From Rhodospirillales bacterium (GTDB taxonomy: Bacteria; Pseudomonadota; Alphaproteobacteria; Rhodospirillales; Casp-alpha2), in assembly GCA_017640505.1 (NCBI GenBank), contig JAEPQO010000005.1, forward strand, positions 206,111-270,110: 64,000 nt of DNA, read 5' to 3'. Numbering within the stretch: position 1 is the first letter of the stretch; each line of letters opens with the position of its first letter. The notes under the pieces were generated by a model. That model saw only the letters and a program-made list of their open reading frames with translations, had not been told where the DNA came from and ran no database searches. Below, piece by piece: positions 36,802-45,804 of this stretch. Made by a program: the position numbers and the translations under genes.

Positions 36802-37343
36802 TATCGCGTCAGTCCAGGAAAGCGTTTCGCGGTGTAGGTTTCGCTGGGAAAAGTCTTATTGCCGATGTCGAGCATCCGCGCCCGACCGGTGACCTGGAGC
36901 GCGTTGGCCTCGACCTCGGTCAAAACCAGGGTGATCGGCGGATCCATCTGTGGCCCTTCCAGATCGGTGGAGAGATAGGGCCGATAGGTGATCTCGATCT
37001 TGTCCTGGGAAACGGCTGCCGCATCCAGATGGCGGACGATCTCACGCGAGACATTGTCGAGCGTCACTGTGATCTCGGGTACCGGCGCGGTGTCGATGGG
37101 CGGAAGCGAAAGATCGAAGGCAAGCGCAACGAAGGTCACCATCTCCCCGCCGTCGATCGGCGCAGAGGACTCCAAGCGCGCGCTCAGATCCCGATGGTCT
37201 CGAACCACCCGGATGGCGGTCGGGTTGCCATCGTCATCCTCGAACGCCGGGTGGCGGAGTTCCAGGGTATGCAAGATCACCACGTCTGACGGTGCGGCGG
37301 CATAGGCCTCGCGGATCGCTTGGCTGAGCGTTGGATCAGGCAT
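36801..37343 (-). CDS. DUF1833-type minor tail protein
   Basis: The 180-aa protein shows the pattern of this tail family: SDVVILHTLELRHPAF at the start, FVALAFDLSLPPID in the middle, and TGRARMLDIGNKTFPSETYTAKRFPGL at the end. It corresponds in position to the gpL region linking tube and tip. It is the first gene after a terminator and so may need read-through or its own promoter. Confidence 0.82.
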   Translation of the reverse strand: MPDPTLSQAIREAYAAAPSDVVILHTLELRHPAFEDDDGNPTAIRVVRDHRDLSARLESSAPIDGGEMVTFVALAFDLSLPPIDTAPVPEITVTLDNVSREIVRHLDAAAVSQDKIEITYRPYLSTDLEGPQMDPPITLVLTEVEANALQVTGRARMLDIGNKTFPSETYTAKRFPGLTR

Positions 37344-37363
37344 ACGGCTGGAGCTCCGGACAC

Positions 37364-37385
37364 AAAAAAACCGGCTTTCGCCGGC
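37364..37385 (-). terminator. Intrinsic terminator at the end of the fibre cassette
   Basis: On the minus strand GCCGGCGAAAGCCGG is followed directly by a run of seven T. This is a textbook rho-independent terminator, 29 bases after the stop of the preceding gene. It splits the tail genes into two transcripts unless antitermination occurs. Confidence 0.85.
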
Positions 37386-37414
37386 ATGGGTGGATCAGGG
37401 TGGTATCGAACGGA

Positions 37415-37852
37415 CTACCAGATGAATTCCCGGATTTCGTCGAGGCTGGTGAGATCGAGGATCGCCAGTTCGGCCTCATCGCTCGCGGTGCGGATGGCTT
37501 CCCGCTCGGCATAGACATCCTGGAGGGTCGTCGTGCCATTGAGCGCATCGCGTTCACGGGCACGGTCGACCTTCCAGTCAGACGCGGCAATACGATCACT
37601 GGCCTCGGCCTTCACCTTGCGAATGAGCGCCTGACGCGCCGCTTCCAGGTCCGCCGCCTGTTGCTCGGCAACCTGATCCGCATCAAGTTTGCGAACCTCG
37701 TCATCAGAAACGCCGCCATAGCGGTCGACGACCTTGCCATCGACAAGCTGGAACCGATGCCCCAAAACAGAGGCAACCGGCAGTTTGTAATCTCCCGTGG
37801 GACCGATCACGCCCCAGTCGTTACCGTGGGGAAAGCTGATTTTATCGACCAT
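37415..37852 (-). CDS. Fibre-associated phage protein, 145 aa
   Basis: The first 60 residues (WGVIGPTGDYKLPVASVLG, HRFQLVDGKVVDRYGGVSDDE) suggest a small beta domain. The rest is a charged helix rich in Ala, Glu and Arg. The combination resembles small tail-fibre assembly or virion proteins. No enzymatic motif is visible. It is the last gene of the fibre cassette and is followed by the terminator. Confidence 0.6.
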   Translation of the reverse strand: MVDKISFPHGNDWGVIGPTGDYKLPVASVLGHRFQLVDGKVVDRYGGVSDDEVRKLDADQVAEQQAADLEAARQALIRKVKAEASDRIAASDWKVDRARERDALNGTTTLQDVYAEREAIRTASDEAELAILDLTSLDEIREFIW

Positions 37853-37854
37853 GT

Positions 37855-39198
37855 TCAGTTACCTCCGATGATCGGGACGATGTAAGGGTAGTTGGTGGAA
37901 TGATAGGCACTGTCGAAGATGTAGACATTGAAGCCCGGCACCTTGGAACTCATGTCACCCTTGTCGGCGACCGCCTCAAAAATGCTCTTGGTATCGATGT
38001 GCGACATGTAGATGCCATATCCACTGTCGGAATTTGGGCTATAGGAAATCATGAAATCGCTGTCGCGGACCGGTGCGAACGAACGCCCGTAGCTACTGTC
38101 CTGATGCTGCAAGAACACATACTTGCCGTCAGACACCCGGATCAGAAACACCTCGGCCCCCGCCCCATAATAGTAATAGGGCTGATAGCAAATGACGTAT
38201 TTGCCGTCGTTTGAGATCTGGAAGCGGAGACCATTGCGATCCCCTTGTTCCATCCCATAGGACGTTGTGGTGCTCAGCGTGTGGGTCGCTTCTTGCGTAA
38301 AGCCACCGGCACCATCCGGCGTGAACCGATCCAGCATACAGTAGCTGTGGGGTTCCATCCGAACGATGATTACCTTCCCGTCATCGCAAGGCACGACAAC
38401 AGCACGGTACAGGCTTTCACTGTAGCCCGCAGAGTTTGCCGTCCAGTCAAAGAAGGTGTGGTTGGCCTCATCCAGAGCATCAAACCAGGTCTTGCGATCA
38501 GAAGCATGGATATCGAAGGGAGCAACGTTTGAATAAACATGCAAACGCATGCCTGTCCCGCCGTTGGTGTTTTCGTTGATCACAAGGGTGCGGGTTTTCT
38601 CGTTGTATCCGATCATCCCGTACTTGTTGTAGGTGCCAAAATCGTTCTGGGCGTAGAACTTGTTCGCCGTCCAGGCCAGGTGCCACCCCTCAGTACCGGA
38701 CAATCGGCCCGGCGCGATGGCACGCGGTGCGACCCCTGCGTATTGGTTTTCCATGAAGAGGGCGAGGTTCTTGTTGGTCTTGTTGTTGACCCAGACGCCG
38801 ACGTTGCGAAGCGCAGTCGCAGCGTAAGGGGCAGCCCGGCCAATCATGGAGCCATCGGGAGCAACAGCCAAAGAGATATGGCCCAAGTGACCGCAGCGAG
38901 CGGTATTATCACCATAAGAGGAGTCAGAGGAAGACGCATAAGAGTCGGTCTGGCCGTAGGAATACCAGTTGTTAAAGAACTCGGTGCCTTCGCCGCCAGT
39001 GGTCCCCTGCATATAGCTGGTGGAGTTATAGTTCTGCCGCCCCACTTCCTGGAGATAGTGGTTGTAGAGGGTGGTGCCCCATGGAGATGAGCTATACATG
39101 GTCACCACAGCAAAGGCTGGACGCTTCCAAGGATCCAGGAGATCCGTGTTCAGGTGATGTTGCTGCTGTTTGACAGCGTTGAACGTGAGAATATCCAT
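37855..39198 (-). CDS. Probable receptor-binding tail fibre protein, 447 aa
   Basis: The protein is rich in Tyr, Ser, Asn and Gly, with repeated short beta motifs separated by loops (LFMENQYAGVAPRAI, KVIIVRMEPHSYCMLDRF, GKYVICYQPYYYYGAG, KYVFLQHQDSSYGRSF). These suggest a beta-propeller or beta-solenoid tip. Low Lys content and exposed aromatic residues fit carbohydrate or surface-protein binding. No enzyme motif is recognised. It lies in a cassette of five fibre-like genes, so a receptor-binding role is a fair inference. Confidence 0.6.
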   Translation of the reverse strand: MDILTFNAVKQQQHHLNTDLLDPWKRPAFAVVTMYSSSPWGTTLYNHYLQEVGRQNYNSTSYMQGTTGGEGTEFFNNWYSYGQTDSYASSSDSSYGDNTARCGHLGHISLAVAPDGSMIGRAAPYAATALRNVGVWVNNKTNKNLALFMENQYAGVAPRAIAPGRLSGTEGWHLAWTANKFYAQNDFGTYNKYGMIGYNEKTRTLVINENTNGGTGMRLHVYSNVAPFDIHASDRKTWFDALDEANHTFFDWTANSAGYSESLYRAVVVPCDDGKVIIVRMEPHSYCMLDRFTPDGAGGFTQEATHTLSTTTSYGMEQGDRNGLRFQISNDGKYVICYQPYYYYGAGAEVFLIRVSDGKYVFLQHQDSSYGRSFAPVRDSDFMISYSPNSDSGYGIYMSHIDTKSIFEAVADKGDMSSKVPGFNVYIFDSAYHSTNYPYIVPIIGGN

Positions 39199-39200
39199 CG

Positions 39201-39767
39201 TCAGACCTCCGTGATGGCGTCGATTTGCCCATCGGGCGTGTAGGTAAAAGTGAAGCTGCGGGCATAGTCGATGCCGCCAATGCTCAGCATCTCGTCATAG
39301 CCCGTCATCCGGCTCTGATCGTCATAGCTTATGTTGTCCACGAACCGAGGTCCTTGCTGGATTGAGACGACGCGGCCCAGGTTGTCGTAGGTCAGGTCAC
39401 CCGAAACAATGGTGCCGGTGAACAACGCCGCGTTGGCTGCGTCCACTGAATACCCGGCCCCAACGCCCAAGTAATTCCCAAGATTGACCTCAAACTCGGC
39501 CAATTGATCGTTGATCTGGGTTTCCAAGGCATTGTTGAAGGCTTCGATGTTGGTCAGCGCCGTATTCAGGTCCGCAATGACCGTGTCGTTCACAAACCCA
39601 GTCGCTGTGGCCAGCCAGAGTGTATTGATATGCGCCTTCAACGCTTCAGTGATGGCCTTAAGCTTGCCTGGAATGTCCTTGGCCTTCGAGTTGCTGAAGA
39701 TGTCGATATCTTCATCGAAGGTCGCAAAAGGCGACGCGTCGGGAATGGGTGGAAGTGTGATGGGCAT
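39201..39767 (-). CDS. Tail fibre component with a YD-repeat-like C terminus
   Basis: A 188-aa protein with an N-terminal helical stalk region (AITEALKAHINTLWLATATGF) and a C-terminal part with two YD-repeat-like strands (DLTYDNLGRVVSIQQG and FTFTYTPDGQIDAI). Such units occur in Rhs proteins and in some fibres. It is two bases from the probable receptor-binding protein and likely shares its structure. Confidence 0.55.
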   Translation of the reverse strand: MPITLPPIPDASPFATFDEDIDIFSNSKAKDIPGKLKAITEALKAHINTLWLATATGFVNDTVIADLNTALTNIEAFNNALETQINDQLAEFEVNLGNYLGVGAGYSVDAANAALFTGTIVSGDLTYDNLGRVVSIQQGPRFVDNISYDDQSRMTGYDEMLSIGGIDYARSFTFTYTPDGQIDAITEV

Positions 39768-39781
39768 GGATGTTTCTCCAA

Positions 39782-40180
39782 TTACAGATTTTCAAGGACG
39801 CTTTCGCCAAAGGCTTCAAGGGATCGTTCGCCAACCATGACGTCACCGACGAGATCCAGATTGCTCGTGTCCCGGTTCATCAGCTTCCAGCGCTCTTCTC
39901 CCCCAAAGGGCACGTCGCCGATGCGAGTGGCGCGTGTCAGCATGAGCAGATCCTCCCCGCTCAAATCCGGGGAATAGAAGCCAACAGATTTCTGGGCGAT
40001 CTTTTGTTTCAGAGCTTCATAGGCCAAAGGATCCTGGATGTTTTCCATGAGCTCCACGGCCTTCACCATGAGGGCGAAGTCATCCATGCGCAGATTGGAC
40101 TGGTCCAGCTTGGCGCTGATGGCCGAGAGCGCATTGGCTTCGGCTGTTTTTAGCGTTTGATAGTGAGCAAGGGTCGTCAT
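39782..40180 (-). CDS. Helical protein of the fibre cassette, 132 aa
   Basis: A mostly helical, soluble protein (ANALSAISAKLDQSNLRMDDFALMVKAVELMENIQ in two blocks) without membrane segments or known motifs. It sits between the Ala-rich stalk protein and the YD-repeat protein, separated by about a dozen bases on each side. I do not recognise a family; a structural or chaperone role in fibre assembly is inferred. Confidence 0.5.
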   Translation of the reverse strand: MTTLAHYQTLKTAEANALSAISAKLDQSNLRMDDFALMVKAVELMENIQDPLAYEALKQKIAQKSVGFYSPDLSGEDLLMLTRATRIGDVPFGGEERWKLMNRDTSNLDLVGDVMVGERSLEAFGESVLENL

Positions 40181-40191
40181 GTCAGGTTCCC

Positions 40192-41052
40192 TCAGAACAG
40201 TTCGATGCCAAGGGCGCGATAGTCCGATCCACGCCTGGCCGATACGATCAGCGTTTGCAGATCAAGTCCGGTGGCATTGGCGACAATGACCGCCGCCGCT
40301 TCCGCAGCGACAGCCGCACTTTCCGCTTCACCAGCCCAGAAGGTTGAATTGGTCTCCGCCGTTTGCGCATCATCAGCAGACGAGCTTGCCTCAAGAGAAG
40401 AGGTTGCGGCCTGGCCCGCCGACTGGGCGGCATTGGTTTCAGAATTCGCTGCATTTGTTTCAGAGGTGGCCGCGCTCTCAGCAGAAAGAGCAGCCGCTTC
40501 CGCATGACCTTGAGCAATCCCCTGACAATTGGTGGCAGAGCTGGAGGCCGTTTCCGCCGCCTCGGCTGAATCTGCTGCGGCTTGTGCTGATTGCTCAGCA
40601 TTGGCTTCAGCTTGTTCAGCCGCAACCTGCGCTTGGCCAGAGGCCGTTGCAGAAGACGCGGCCCCGGTTTCTGAGGCCTGAGCGCTTGTGGCACTCAACG
40701 CTGCCGCATCGGCACTCTCCGCCGCTGATTGAGCACTGGCCTCGGCATTGGTTTCCGAGGTCGCTGCAGCCACGGCACTATTGGACACACTTTGCTCGTG
40801 GGACTGAGCATTGGCCGCACTTGTGGCAGCCTGCGCTTCGCTTTCGGTTGCCGAAGCTACCATCTCATCAAGCGTCGTGAGACTGCCCTGTAATTGGGCA
40901 TCCACGTCAGCCATGGCCTTGGCCACGGTTTTAACGGACCCACCTTCCGTTTGGACAACGGATTGGTCATCCCCATGAACGATTTGATGCAGCAGCTGTC
41001 CGTCCGCCGTGGTTTGAGCAACGGCAGCCGCTAAATCAGTTTGCAAAGACAT
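40192..41052 (-). CDS. Alanine/serine-rich tail fibre stalk protein, 286 aa
   Basis: The sequence between residues 60 and 260 is almost entirely Ala, Ser, Glu, Thr and Gln in seven-residue patterns (AESADAAALSATSAQASET, AANSETNAAQSAGQAATSS). This is the hallmark of the trimeric coiled-coil repeats in lambda Stf/T5-type side fibres. The short N-terminal domain likely attaches to the virion. Its DNA is correspondingly low in complexity. No tip domain is present, so the tip is probably one of the next genes. Confidence 0.75.
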   Translation of the reverse strand: MSLQTDLAAAVAQTTADGQLLHQIVHGDDQSVVQTEGGSVKTVAKAMADVDAQLQGSLTTLDEMVASATESEAQAATSAANAQSHEQSVSNSAVAAATSETNAEASAQSAAESADAAALSATSAQASETGAASSATASGQAQVAAEQAEANAEQSAQAAADSAEAAETASSSATNCQGIAQGHAEAAALSAESAATSETNAANSETNAAQSAGQAATSSLEASSSADDAQTAETNSTFWAGEAESAAVAAEAAAVIVANATGLDLQTLIVSARRGSDYRALGIELF

Positions 41053-41064
41053 AGAAGATTTCCC

Positions 41065-41544
41065 TTACCAGGTCATTGGGCCCGGCAGTTTTTGGTGAAC
41101 AAGGGTGTTCAAGTCAGCGATGGTCGCCAGCAACAAAGCCGGGTCGTTCTCAAGAAAGATGTCGAGCGCGTCCCCATCCAATGTGGGCCGCTCCCGGATC
41201 TCCAGATCCGACGTGACTTCCCAGAGAACCCCGTTTTTCAAGCGGGCTTCGAACTGGCGTGTAAATCGGGCTTCATGGCCGACAAGGCCCAGCCCACCCA
41301 AAAGATCGATTTCAAACCATTCCCCGCCTTCCTTGGCATGCCAGCGATACCAGGCTTCAAAGAGGGCAAATTGCTCGCGACGAAACAGCCAACGCACAGA
41401 GATACGACTTGGCACCTGTGTGAAGCGCCGACGCTGACGAGCGGGACCAGCCTCCATCTCGGTGCGAAGGATCGCTTCGCCGGGATGAACGCCATACCCA
41501 TCAACCGTTGGGAGCGGCAGGGTCTTGGGCCAGGTGATCGTCAT
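41065..41544 (-). CDS. Minor tail protein, 159 aa
   Basis: A soluble protein directly downstream of the tape measure. It has a conserved-looking centre RWLFRREQFALFEAWYRWHAKEGGEWFEIDLL followed by ARFTRQFEARLKNGVLWEV and LEIRERP near the end. The position corresponds to lambda gpM/gpL at the distal tube end. I recognise it only as a phage tail protein type; the exact family name is uncertain. Confidence 0.65.
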   Translation of the reverse strand: MTITWPKTLPLPTVDGYGVHPGEAILRTEMEAGPARQRRRFTQVPSRISVRWLFRREQFALFEAWYRWHAKEGGEWFEIDLLGGLGLVGHEARFTRQFEARLKNGVLWEVTSDLEIRERPTLDGDALDIFLENDPALLLATIADLNTLVHQKLPGPMTW

Positions 41545-41562
41545 ATGCTTAGGCCCTTCTGA

Positions 41563-44094
41563 TTATCGATAGGCTCCGGCTGCCGGATTGAGCCCGTAGC
41601 GTCGTTCCATGGTCGGAGCCAAGCCTTCACCACGACCGATGTTGCGGGCAATCTGACCCTCAATCTGTTCCACGATGATATCGAGCCTGAGACCACCGCC
41701 ACCATCGGAGCGCCACTGCGCTCTGGCTTCTGTGCCCGGAGCCCGGTTTTCAACATGGACATTGACCTTCACTTCCGGCTTTTGGCCCAACTCCGCACCA
41801 AGGGCTCGCATCTGCCCCGGCGTAAAGACCGTCTCGCCACGCTGGGCGATGATCGGCACTTCGTTGCCGACAACACCACCACCATGAAAACGGGGCGCAT
41901 CATCAAAGGCTATCGGGTGGACAGTGCGGCTCGGCAATGGATCAAATCCAATGACGCCACCGACATGAGCCACCTGCACAGGACCGGGTGCTGGGAAGTC
42001 CCCAACCATCCCCGAAGATCCGCCAAACAGACTTCCGGCAATGGATCCAAAGATGCCCTCAAACAAGGCCCCAAAGGGCTTGATGACAGCCATGCGGTAT
42101 GCGGCCCGCAAGGCTTCTTCGGCGATGGAGTTGAACAGACCGGACGCGCTCACCTTGCCGGTGGTCGCCCATTGAACGAAGGCGTCCTCGCTAGCTTTCA
42201 GAGCCCGGGAGGTTGCCTGCTCAAACTGCTGGGCCGCATCAGATGATTCCCGCACATAATCACGAAGAGCCCGCACCACACCAGCGGACCAGTCCTGACT
42301 GGCACTGAGCATACGGTCATAGGCCTGCTCAGAAGCCCGAGCGAAGGTTTCCTGATCAATGGCTCCTGCGGCCAATAGCTCATTTAGTTCTCGCACCTCG
42401 GCGGCATAGGCTTCCTCTGCCGTTCGAAGTTCTTCTGTAAGAGCCTTGCCTTGTTCTCGGATGCGGGCGGCATCTTCCTCGGCCTTGGTTCTGGCTTCAA
42501 TGGCCTGTTTCTCATCAAAGAGAGCTCCGGCTAGGTCCCGAACCTGGGCCCGTTCCGCATCCGTTGCCTCAGCAGACAATCGCCGAAGCGCTTGAGAGAT
42601 AAACCGCTGACGATCGGTCAAAGCCAACTCATCTCGTTCGGCTCTTAAGCCCTCGATGATCCTGGTATTGGCAGCCTGTTTTCTACGGGCTGCTTCGGCT
42701 TCCTGTTCGGCTAGTCGAGATAGTTTGGCATCACGAACAGCCGCCGCGCGGGCCATGATTTCGCCAACCTGATCCAGATTGCCACCATCCGGTTCGATCA
42801 GGCCCTGCATTTCAGAGACAAGGCGTTCATATTCAGCCCGAATGCGATCCGCCCCTTGATGGGTGGCCTCAAAGAGCTGGCGTTGAAGATCGCTTTCAAT
42901 CTGCGCAATGCGTCGAGACCGGTCCTGAGCCGATCGGATATCGGCCTCAATGGCATCGGGTGTGGTTGTGCTATCAGACGCCGGAGCATCATCCCCCTCA
43001 TCCCTTTGCATCCAGGCAAGCTTGGCTGCCCATTGGCGGTATTGTTCGACCCGTTCCTGAAGGCGGCGCTCCAACGCGACCTTGCGCCCCCAGGCAATGG
43101 GATCATCCAGAAAACCGATGTCGCCGATATCATTGAGCTCCCGAGCGATCTTTTGAAGCTCTTGGCGGCGTTCTTCGACGATACGCCGCGTCGAGCGTTC
43201 TGACAGGCCCTCGAAATTGAAATCTCCAGACAAGGCCAGCTTGATCTGCTCATAGGCGGTGGCCGCATCAGCAGCCAGATCGGCAAGACCCGATGAGATG
43301 TCAGCAATGGCTGGAGCCAAATCCAACATCGCTCGAGTCAGGTTGGCAGAAACCACCTTGCCCAGGGTGTCCAACTGATCTCGAGCCTTCTCTGCATTCC
43401 GAACCAGGTCTTCTTCCAAAACAATCCCAAGATCACGGGCATGACGGCGGGTTGCTTCCAACGCGTCCGCGCCACCAACCAGCATATTCACCATCGCCAC
43501 ACCTTCACTGTCGAACAGCTTGAAGGCGAGACGCAGCCGCTCGGCAGGATCCTCTGTGCGTTTGAAAGCCTCCGCAACATCGTTCAGCAGGTCTTCGGAA
43601 CGACGGATGTTGCCATGCTGGTCACGAAGGGCGATGCCCATGTCGGTCAAGGCCTGCTTGGCTTCCCCTGTACCTTTGGCTGCTTCGGCCACGCGCCGGG
43701 TGAAACGCTGCAATCCCATATCGAGGGTTTGTTGCTGAACGCCCGCCAACTGAGCCGCAAACCGCAGTTCTTGCAGTGCCTCAATGCCGACACCTAGTTT
43801 GTCTGCCGTTTTGCCAATGGCATCGGCGGCAGAGATAGACCGATCAATCAGTGTCGCGAGACCACCCACGGCAGCCGCGCCCACTAAGGCCCCGCCAAGT
43901 GCTCGCATGCCTGTGGTCAGCATTCGGGCCCGTTCCCCAAGTGAAGACAAGCCGCGCGATGCCTTACCACCGGCGCGTTCGATCTTTTTAAGGGATCGCT
44001 CCCCGCTTTCACCCACATTGACGAGCTCTGCTTTAACCTTATTGCCACCCTCGACCGCCAAACGAACGGCGTATGTATGTTTGGCTTTGGCCAT
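41563..44094 (-). CDS. Tail length tape measure protein
   Basis: The 843-aa protein has the typical makeup: N-terminal helical region, a hydrophobic Gly/Ala segment (MRALGGALVGAAAVGGLATLI, about 63-83), long coiled-coil stretches with charged residues, and a Gly-rich C terminus near a second hydrophobic patch. With about 0.15 nm per residue this suggests a tail of roughly 125 nm. It follows the frameshifted assembly genes, exactly as in lambda-like phages, and overlaps the T-type frame stop by one base. Confidence 0.88.
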   Translation of the reverse strand: MAKAKHTYAVRLAVEGGNKVKAELVNVGESGERSLKKIERAGGKASRGLSSLGERARMLTTGMRALGGALVGAAAVGGLATLIDRSISAADAIGKTADKLGVGIEALQELRFAAQLAGVQQQTLDMGLQRFTRRVAEAAKGTGEAKQALTDMGIALRDQHGNIRRSEDLLNDVAEAFKRTEDPAERLRLAFKLFDSEGVAMVNMLVGGADALEATRRHARDLGIVLEEDLVRNAEKARDQLDTLGKVVSANLTRAMLDLAPAIADISSGLADLAADAATAYEQIKLALSGDFNFEGLSERSTRRIVEERRQELQKIARELNDIGDIGFLDDPIAWGRKVALERRLQERVEQYRQWAAKLAWMQRDEGDDAPASDSTTTPDAIEADIRSAQDRSRRIAQIESDLQRQLFEATHQGADRIRAEYERLVSEMQGLIEPDGGNLDQVGEIMARAAAVRDAKLSRLAEQEAEAARRKQAANTRIIEGLRAERDELALTDRQRFISQALRRLSAEATDAERAQVRDLAGALFDEKQAIEARTKAEEDAARIREQGKALTEELRTAEEAYAAEVRELNELLAAGAIDQETFARASEQAYDRMLSASQDWSAGVVRALRDYVRESSDAAQQFEQATSRALKASEDAFVQWATTGKVSASGLFNSIAEEALRAAYRMAVIKPFGALFEGIFGSIAGSLFGGSSGMVGDFPAPGPVQVAHVGGVIGFDPLPSRTVHPIAFDDAPRFHGGGVVGNEVPIIAQRGETVFTPGQMRALGAELGQKPEVKVNVHVENRAPGTEARAQWRSDGGGGLRLDIIVEQIEGQIARNIGRGEGLAPTMERRYGLNPAAGAYR

Positions 44095-44417
44095 CAGATC
44101 TCTTCTCGTGTGTTCATAGCTTCGACCAATCCGGCCTCAGCCGCTTGCAACAATTCAGACGTGATCGATAGGTCTGCCCCACGGGCATCAGCGATTTGAA
44201 GAGCCACGCCCAGATCAATGCCGAGCACATGGCCAGACGTAGTCACGCGCATCTGGCCCAGACAGGCTTGCAGCACGTCCCAGGCTTCATGTTCTTCATC
44301 TGTGATCAGGGCGTATCGGCGTCTTGGGCACTCTTGGCCGCAGCCCGTTTCGCAGGCTTGGCAGTAGCTGGGCCCTCCGCCTGGCTGGAAGTGCCAGCGG
44401 CAGAGAGCCCGGATCCG
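44094..44417 (-). CDS. T-like extension of the tail assembly chaperone, made by -1 frameshift
   Basis: The -1 frame is open from the slippery site to a stop at 44094-44096 and adds about 107 residues to the first 134 of the G-like protein, giving a fusion of about 241 aa. It includes SYCQACETGCGQECPRRRY, a Cys-rich piece, and the helical ITDEEHEAWDVLQACLGQM. The part after a GTG at 44276 could also be translated alone (60 aa). The arrangement matches the conserved G/GT pairs of long-tailed phages. Confidence 0.75.
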   Translation of the reverse strand, partial: RIRALCRWHFQPGGGPSYCQACETGCGQECPRRRYALITDEEHEAWDVLQACLGQMRVTTSGHVLGIDLGVALQIADARGADLSITSELLQAAEAGLVEAMNTREEI

Positions 44418-44818
44418 TTTTTTGCGGCGGTGAGCAGCACCTGTTTCAGGGTGAATTCCTGAAAGAACCGTTCCCCAACTGGATAGAGTGACATAACAGC
44501 GGAGATGTTTTCCGGCGTCACGTCTGGGTCATCTTCGATGCCAGACCAAGTCGTGATATGGCGAACTGCTAATTCTTTGATCAACAGGTCCTGAAACACA
44601 CCGTCATGCTCAGCCTTATCGGCAAAATCTGGAAGCCCATCCACCGGCAATCCAGCTTCAGTCATTTCTTTGTGCTGGAATTCCAAAGCTTCGACCCGCC
44701 GTCGGGCTAACGCCTGAGCCGCTGCCATGCCAGCAGTGGTCAGCGGTTTGACGGTGACCGTGACCCCATAAGGAAGTTCAATATCGAACGGCTCACTGGG
44801 TTGCTTTAGGGAGATCAT
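44306..44818 (-). CDS. Tail assembly chaperone (gpG-like), 170 aa
   Basis: A small protein between tail tube and tape measure genes, with the pattern DIELPYGVTVTVKPLTTAGMA at the start. It overlaps the tail tube stop by four bases. Near codon 133 it contains the slippery heptamer A AAA AAC, where part of the ribosomes should shift into the -1 frame and make a longer fusion. The 0-frame tail after the slip site is Ala/Lys-rich (KPAKRAAAKSAQ). Confidence 0.82.
   Translation of the reverse strand: MISLKQPSEPFDIELPYGVTVTVKPLTTAGMAAAQALARRRVEALEFQHKEMTEAGLPVDGLPDFADKAEHDGVFQDLLIKELAVRHITTWSGIEDDPDVTPENISAVMSLYPVGERFFQEFTLKQVLLTAAKNGSGLSAAGTSSQAEGPATAKPAKRAAAKSAQDADTP
44417..44423 (-). promoter_or_regulatory. 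Slippery heptamer A AAA AAC for programmed -1 frameshifting
   Basis: In the G-like frame the codons read GCA AAA AAC, the strongest known bacterial slip sequence. Slippage by one base leads exactly into the open downstream frame. A GC-rich stretch follows, which may form a stimulatory stem. Confidence 0.82.
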
Positions 44819-45765
44819 GCGTAATCGCTCCCATCCAGATCGTTTGTGAGGGTGACATCCAACATGCGTCCTGCAGCTTCATTGCGAGCGCCTTGGAAAT
44901 CGAAACTTGCCTGCACACCGCCCGGACCATCGACGGCCAGTTTGGGCTTCGGCAGATACACCTCGTGAGCAGCGAACATGACGCTGGCGTTGCCAACGGT
45001 GTATCCGAAGGTCAGATCCACCGGCGTTCCATTCGCGGCCAGATCAATCAGAGTGGTGTCTGAAAACCGCACATCAATGCGGCCTGTCAAAGCCGCCACC
45101 GTGGGGTCGGCTCCGTCAATCTTGCCGTCAGATCGGATGGTTTCGATTTTCTCGAGGTTGTTCGAGTAATTGAGCGTCCCACCAGTCAAATTGCCGATTG
45201 GATTACCGCCCCGGGTAATAGAGCCCTGAAACTGGCTAATCCGGGTGAAGGCAAGAGACGTGGGCGTACCGCCTTGGGACGTATCGTTACGGACCTCGCC
45301 TTGCGCAATCACCCCAAGCGTTGCCGCCGCCGCACCCGATCTCTGAAACTCCAATGCAATAGAGCCCTGCACTACGCCGGTATGTTGGAAGAAAGCCGGG
45401 ACCTGAGGCATACCGACCTCAACCGTGTAACTGGGCAAGGCTTCATTCCCAGAGGCAAACACATGGTCAAAGGTGCCGTCGCCGTTATCCGTAGTGACCG
45501 GGTCACCAAACAAGGCAGTGAGCCAGATCCCGAGATAGCGTGGATCCATGGGCACCACCACTTCACCCTCGTCATTGATGACGTCTTGCAAGGGGGCCAG
45601 CGGGTCGCGGCCCTGACCGAGGACGGGGTCATCAATGAGACCTTGTTCGGAGCCCAAGGTGCAGCGGTTAAAGGGCATGCGGATATAGTCGCCACTGGCA
45701 GCCTGCCCATAAGCGGTTTCCCGCTTGAGCAGCAGCGTGGCGCTCGAACCATAGGCTCGGGCCAT
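44815..45765 (-). CDS. Major tail tube protein
   Basis: The 316-aa protein starts MARAYGSSATLLLKRETAYG and is rich in beta strands with repeated Gly-Asp turns (EVVVPMDPRYLGIWL, FQGSITRGGNPIGNLTGGTLNYSNN). A C-terminal Ig-like half is suggested by VYLPKPKLAVDGPGG. Position between tail completion and tape measure/chaperone genes fixes its role as the tube subunit of a non-contractile tail. Confidence 0.85.
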   Translation of the reverse strand: MARAYGSSATLLLKRETAYGQAASGDYIRMPFNRCTLGSEQGLIDDPVLGQGRDPLAPLQDVINDEGEVVVPMDPRYLGIWLTALFGDPVTTDNGDGTFDHVFASGNEALPSYTVEVGMPQVPAFFQHTGVVQGSIALEFQRSGAAAATLGVIAQGEVRNDTSQGGTPTSLAFTRISQFQGSITRGGNPIGNLTGGTLNYSNNLEKIETIRSDGKIDGADPTVAALTGRIDVRFSDTTLIDLAANGTPVDLTFGYTVGNASVMFAAHEVYLPKPKLAVDGPGGVQASFDFQGARNEAAGRMLDVTLTNDLDGSDYA

Positions 45766-45804
45766 GTTTATTCTCCTGGTTTTCTAAAGGGTCAGCCGCC
45801 CCAC

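Noticed and set aside
40248..40880. Low-complexity repeats that could suggest a CRISPR-like or minisatellite array
   Set aside because: They are codon-level repeats of the Ala/Ser-rich fibre stalk with no regular repeat-spacer pattern.
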